DNA of 64,000 bases, taken from assembly GCA_030685235.1 (NCBI GenBank), contig MU839088.1, forward strand, positions 1-64,000. The letters run 5' to 3'. The position numbers were made by a program, and so were the translations under genes. Below the pieces are notes generated by a model. It ran no database searches. It had not been told where the DNA came from and saw only the letters and a program-made list of their open reading frames with translations. The DNA comes from Copromyces sp. CBS 386.78. Taxonomy: Eukaryota; Ascomycota; Sordariomycetes; Sordariales; Sordariaceae. This document shows, piece after piece, positions 60,501 through 64,000 of the stretch (its first letter is position 1; every line of letters begins with the position of its first letter).

Positions 60501-63500
60501 ACGGGTACGCACACATGCCAGGAACTGTTGAAGTTGATTATTCGCGAAGCCCGTTGAGCTCGGGCCGTGCTCACGGTGATAAGGGTCGGCCTCATCGCTT
60601 TTCATCATCGATTGCAAACCTTTATACTTTTGCGCATATGCATAAGGCTTGCACTAAACCTGTCGGTCATGATCAGTATTATAAAAACATGATCAGTACG
60701 TTGTGAGGACACGCGGGTCTTATTACCACGCACGGACAATATTGAATATTCGACGCCTGTTTCAATCCACGCAGGCTGCAAGTATACCCCATCGTTTGCC
60801 ATCATGTCGTGCCAGTACCCGGACGTGTCTTCTCCATTGATTCAGGCTACCTATCACTGAAACAGTCCTAGGCTGGAGAATGACAGCTGAGAAAACCCGA
60901 GGCTGGCCTCTTGCGTCTTCGTCGTGGCTTCTCTCGCGGTTGGTTGGACGTTGGTGGTGGAGTCTGTCCAACAAGCCAGCCAAGCCCGTTTCCCGTTTGC
61001 ATGAAATGGGCATTTCGGATAGTTGCACTGGACGGACTGCCATTCAGACGCCGTGGATTTCTGAACAGGGGGCAGTGGGCGCTGTAGTGCTACCTGAGAT
61101 TGGCGAGCAGATTGCAACTTGTCCTTTTGAGGAAGCCTTCGAGAAGGCTTCCAGAAGCCCCATGATTTCCGCTTGTTTTGGGTGATGCACCTCGCCTCGC
61201 GGCAATCCATGGCTCTTGGTGCAATCCTCTCATGCAACCCATTGTAGCCACTGGCCTCGGTGGGCATGGCATCAAGATGAGAGAAGATAAAACGATGAAA
61301 GAAAGTGATCAAAAAGAGATGACACACGATCCAGGAACAAATCAAAGATGGCGGCATCTGATCGACACATTGATGACTTTTGAAATGAGCCCCAAATAGT
61401 ATCACGGTTTCTGACACGGTGAGTCTCGCTCCCATGGCACGCCTAGATCCATGGAAACGTGGAGGACGGCAGTTCGCAACCAGGCAAGCCAGGACAGGGC
61501 GAAATTGCCAGGGCACATGGGCACACGACACGGGGCACAGAACGTTTCGAAAGCTTCCAATGTTCGATGATCATTCTGTGAGGTGGACCCCTGGTTCATG
61601 CCACGCGAGATGGATACCCTTCCTGTCAACTGTCTGGGCGAATCTCCATCCTTGTCCGCCAACCAATCTCCCGATGCCGTCAGCTGAGAAAATCAAAGAA
61701 TCCACGTTGGGTAGTCATCAGTAAGAACTGGAATCTCGAACTATGGATCGGGATAACCCAATGGACATGGTAGTTTCACACCGCCCCGTTAACATTGTCA
61801 TAAGGAGTGGAACAAGTTGGAATGATCATGATGGCCGTCCAAACGCCCTTCGTACTTCCGGCAACCAAAGTCGCGGGAAGAATGGCTCACATCGCCAGAA
61901 ATTCGATAGCCCAGTCGTCAAAGACGTTTCAACGGACGTTGTCAGTGGATGGACACGGAAATGTTCCGGCAAGCGGCATGAGGTGCTATTTTGGAGGCGA
62001 TGTTACCTCTGGTGAAACAGAACGTCAGATGTTGATCTGCCGCACGGGAAAATCACAGCCAGGCACCTTCTTCCTTTCAGAGAAATCGTTCTTGATACTT
62101 CCCATGAGTGATCGCCAATTCCTGTTTCCCGTCGTAAATGAGGCTCAGGCCCGTCAAAGTCGCGGCACCCCACCGTTGCAGGAGGCAGAATCCCACCAAT
62201 CAGAGAGCTGGATTATTGGCTGCCTTTTGCGCGTCGGGAGGTTTTGACGACGACACTAAACTTCCTCATTGAGAACATGAACCATCGGTCTGGGGAGCAT
62301 GGAGTTCTCCTTTGCTCACGACTTTGGCGGTGAATAACCCATATTCCGACTACGACGGTATCTCAACATGGTCTTCCGCTGAGAGATTGATTCAGTGGCA
62401 CGGAAATCCCCCCAACCTTGGCATCCCGTTAAGTTCGAACACACCATGTCACCACTCGCAATATTGCCAGTGACCTGTAACCTACTATGTCAGAACTTTC
62501 GGTCAAATAACGATTCATACCGACAACATGGCTCCTCAAACCCCTTTTCCATGTGGCTTTCTTCCATTCCCAAAATCGATCAACATGCCAAGAACCGTTG
62601 TTAGTCGGTTTTTTGGTCCACAATTCCTGGATCCCGACCGATAGCGCCGAAAGGGTCAACCGAACTCGGCGCATACCAAAAACAATGTTGTCCCAGATTG
62701 TCGGTATCGCCGAAGCTGAGGAAAAGAAAAAGTCAGTTTCCAGCTTTTCAGTTTCTGATACGTATGGCTAAAAATAGAGAGTCCCAAAGAAAGATGATAA
62801 AATTCCCAAATGTCCATCTGGCTGGCATTCCCCAACATTTGACGCGCCGACACGGACACTTCGTTTCACAACTGCCGAGATTCCGCGGATCTGGTCGAGC
62901 CCCCGCCCGGTCCCACCTGTCATCAGTTTGTTGACCGACCCGTTCACCGAACCACGCTTTTTCCCCCCGGCCACCGACAGCCCAGGGTCCCGGCTGGTGG
63001 ATAAAATGGTCCGTGACATCCGTGACCGACCACGTTCGTTCATGGCATGCGGAACTGTTTCTGTCTGCGTTCGGGATTGACCTATTGGCCGGTACGGCAC
63101 GTCACTTCTCGAACTCCTAAAAAGGGGAACCACGATACCACACCGCAATCCCGCCCGTAGCATGGGTCCTTTGAGGCCGACTATGTACTGGTCGCCATGT
63201 GGCATTTGATGCAAATCAATTCTCCGAAATGACACGGATTGCTTCCATTTTCGTCTCAGGCCGTACTTCAGCGTGCGAGGGGTCAAAAAGAGAGCTTGAA
63301 ATAGGGGATGCACATTTGGATCGACCATGACCACTTGTTTCATTCTCACCTCTAGACCATGAGCTTTAGGCAGGCTTCCCTTGAGATTTAAGTGATAGGG
63401 TCGCTAATCACACATGCCGTGCGCTATTCTCATATGATTTAGGAAGTGACGTCATGTTGGATTGGAACGAGTGCCGGGCGTTCTTGCTAGAATACCTAGC

Positions 63501-63749
63501 CACAGCATATTCCCCAGAAAAGGAAGGCTCAGATGGGTTGAGAGTTATCACGATGCCAAGCACCCTCGTTCCTTCTCTGTCTGTCTGACACAGATAACCA
63601 GGGCACCTCTATCACGCTGTGGTAGGAAAGAGGTGCCACTGTAGTGGTACATACCTACCTACCTAGGCTGGGTGTGGTGCACCAGTCCCGATGACATGAG
63701 CGTATCGCAGCCCGGTAGCGAGGTCATCCATCTGGATTGTATTTCTTCT
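57569..63749. other. Long gene-poor region upstream of the zinc-finger gene
   Basis: About 6 kb of balanced composition. Several 130-220 codon frames exist on both strands (for example 60854-61268 minus with a CNYPKCPFHANGKR motif, 61807-62247 plus, 62768-63349 minus) but none shows a domain, signal peptide or consistent splice pattern. It may include long 5' UTR and promoter sequence of the transcription factor. Confidence 0.35.
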
Positions 63750-64000
63750 CTTCTCTCTCTCCCTATAGCAAGGTTCGCGCTAAAAAGTGCGGTTAGGGTG
63801 TTAGTGCTTTTCGCGGGCGGAACACGTACAAAATCCCGTACGTACTACCTAAATTATAACGTACGGCCCGAAATTGCACTTTTCGCCCGCAAAATAATTA
63901 TTAGGCCTAATTAAATTTCGCGGTTTTGATATTAGTACAACGCATGTTCCCCTTTCGCGTTTCCATTGCCCTTTTCGCGTCTTTTTCGCGTTCCGGTTCT
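63750..64000 (+). repeat. Dispersed repeat, copy 2, running off the window
   Basis: Direct repeat of 40673-40921. Relative to copy 1 it shows a run of CA to TA changes (for example CGCACGCACTACCC becomes CGTACGTACTACCT) and some TG to TA, a RIP signature. Confidence 0.85.

Overview
The window reads as chromosomal DNA of a filamentous ascomycete, most likely a Sordariomycete (inference). The reasons are short 50-120 nt GT-AG introns, a fungal P-type Ca2+ pump, a CE5 acetylxylan esterase with a CBM1, a HET-domain relic, and two sharply bounded AT-rich blocks in which transposon coding sequence is full of CpA-to-TpA type (RIP-like) changes and stop codons.

Layout. 1-17.8 kb is an AT-rich transposon graveyard. 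A hAT transposase gene is split by a 552-bp TRIM-like element (117-bp LTRs, AATAG target duplication). The TRIM's left LTR is split by a Ty3/Gypsy element (210-bp LTRs, AGTGG duplication). That element is split by a second, opposite-strand, internally deleted Ty3/Gypsy element (309-bp LTRs, ATAAT duplication). Removing each insertion plus one duplication copy rejoins the next older sequence. Downstream of the transposase lie inverted AGTACTTTTAGT-type arrays around a spliced AT-hook ORF. 17.8-27.9 kb is normal-composition DNA with a sugar O-acetyltransferase carrying a membrane-anchored tail, a hypothetical gene, a decayed HET gene, a tRNA-His and a small membrane protein gene. 27,954-31,161 is a RIP-mutated Mutator-like element with intact GC-rich terminal inverted repeats.

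31.2-64 kb is mostly gene space: three diverged members of a small helical protein family, a PMC1/NCA-type Ca2+-ATPase, a tRNA-Ala, a small three-exon gene, two secreted Ser/Thr-rich proteins, a secreted choice-of-anchor-B protein, a 413-bp Harbinger-like MITE, the acetylxylan esterase, and a four-finger C2H2 transcription factor with a long gene-poor upstream region. A dispersed repeat occurs at 40.7 kb and again at the right edge; the second copy shows CpA-to-TpA changes.

The genes do not form one obvious pathway. Several products are secreted or surface proteins (esterase, anchor-B protein, two Ser/Thr-rich proteins). All spliced models were built by eye from splice signals and frame continuity; no similarity search was run, so family names rest on recognised motifs.
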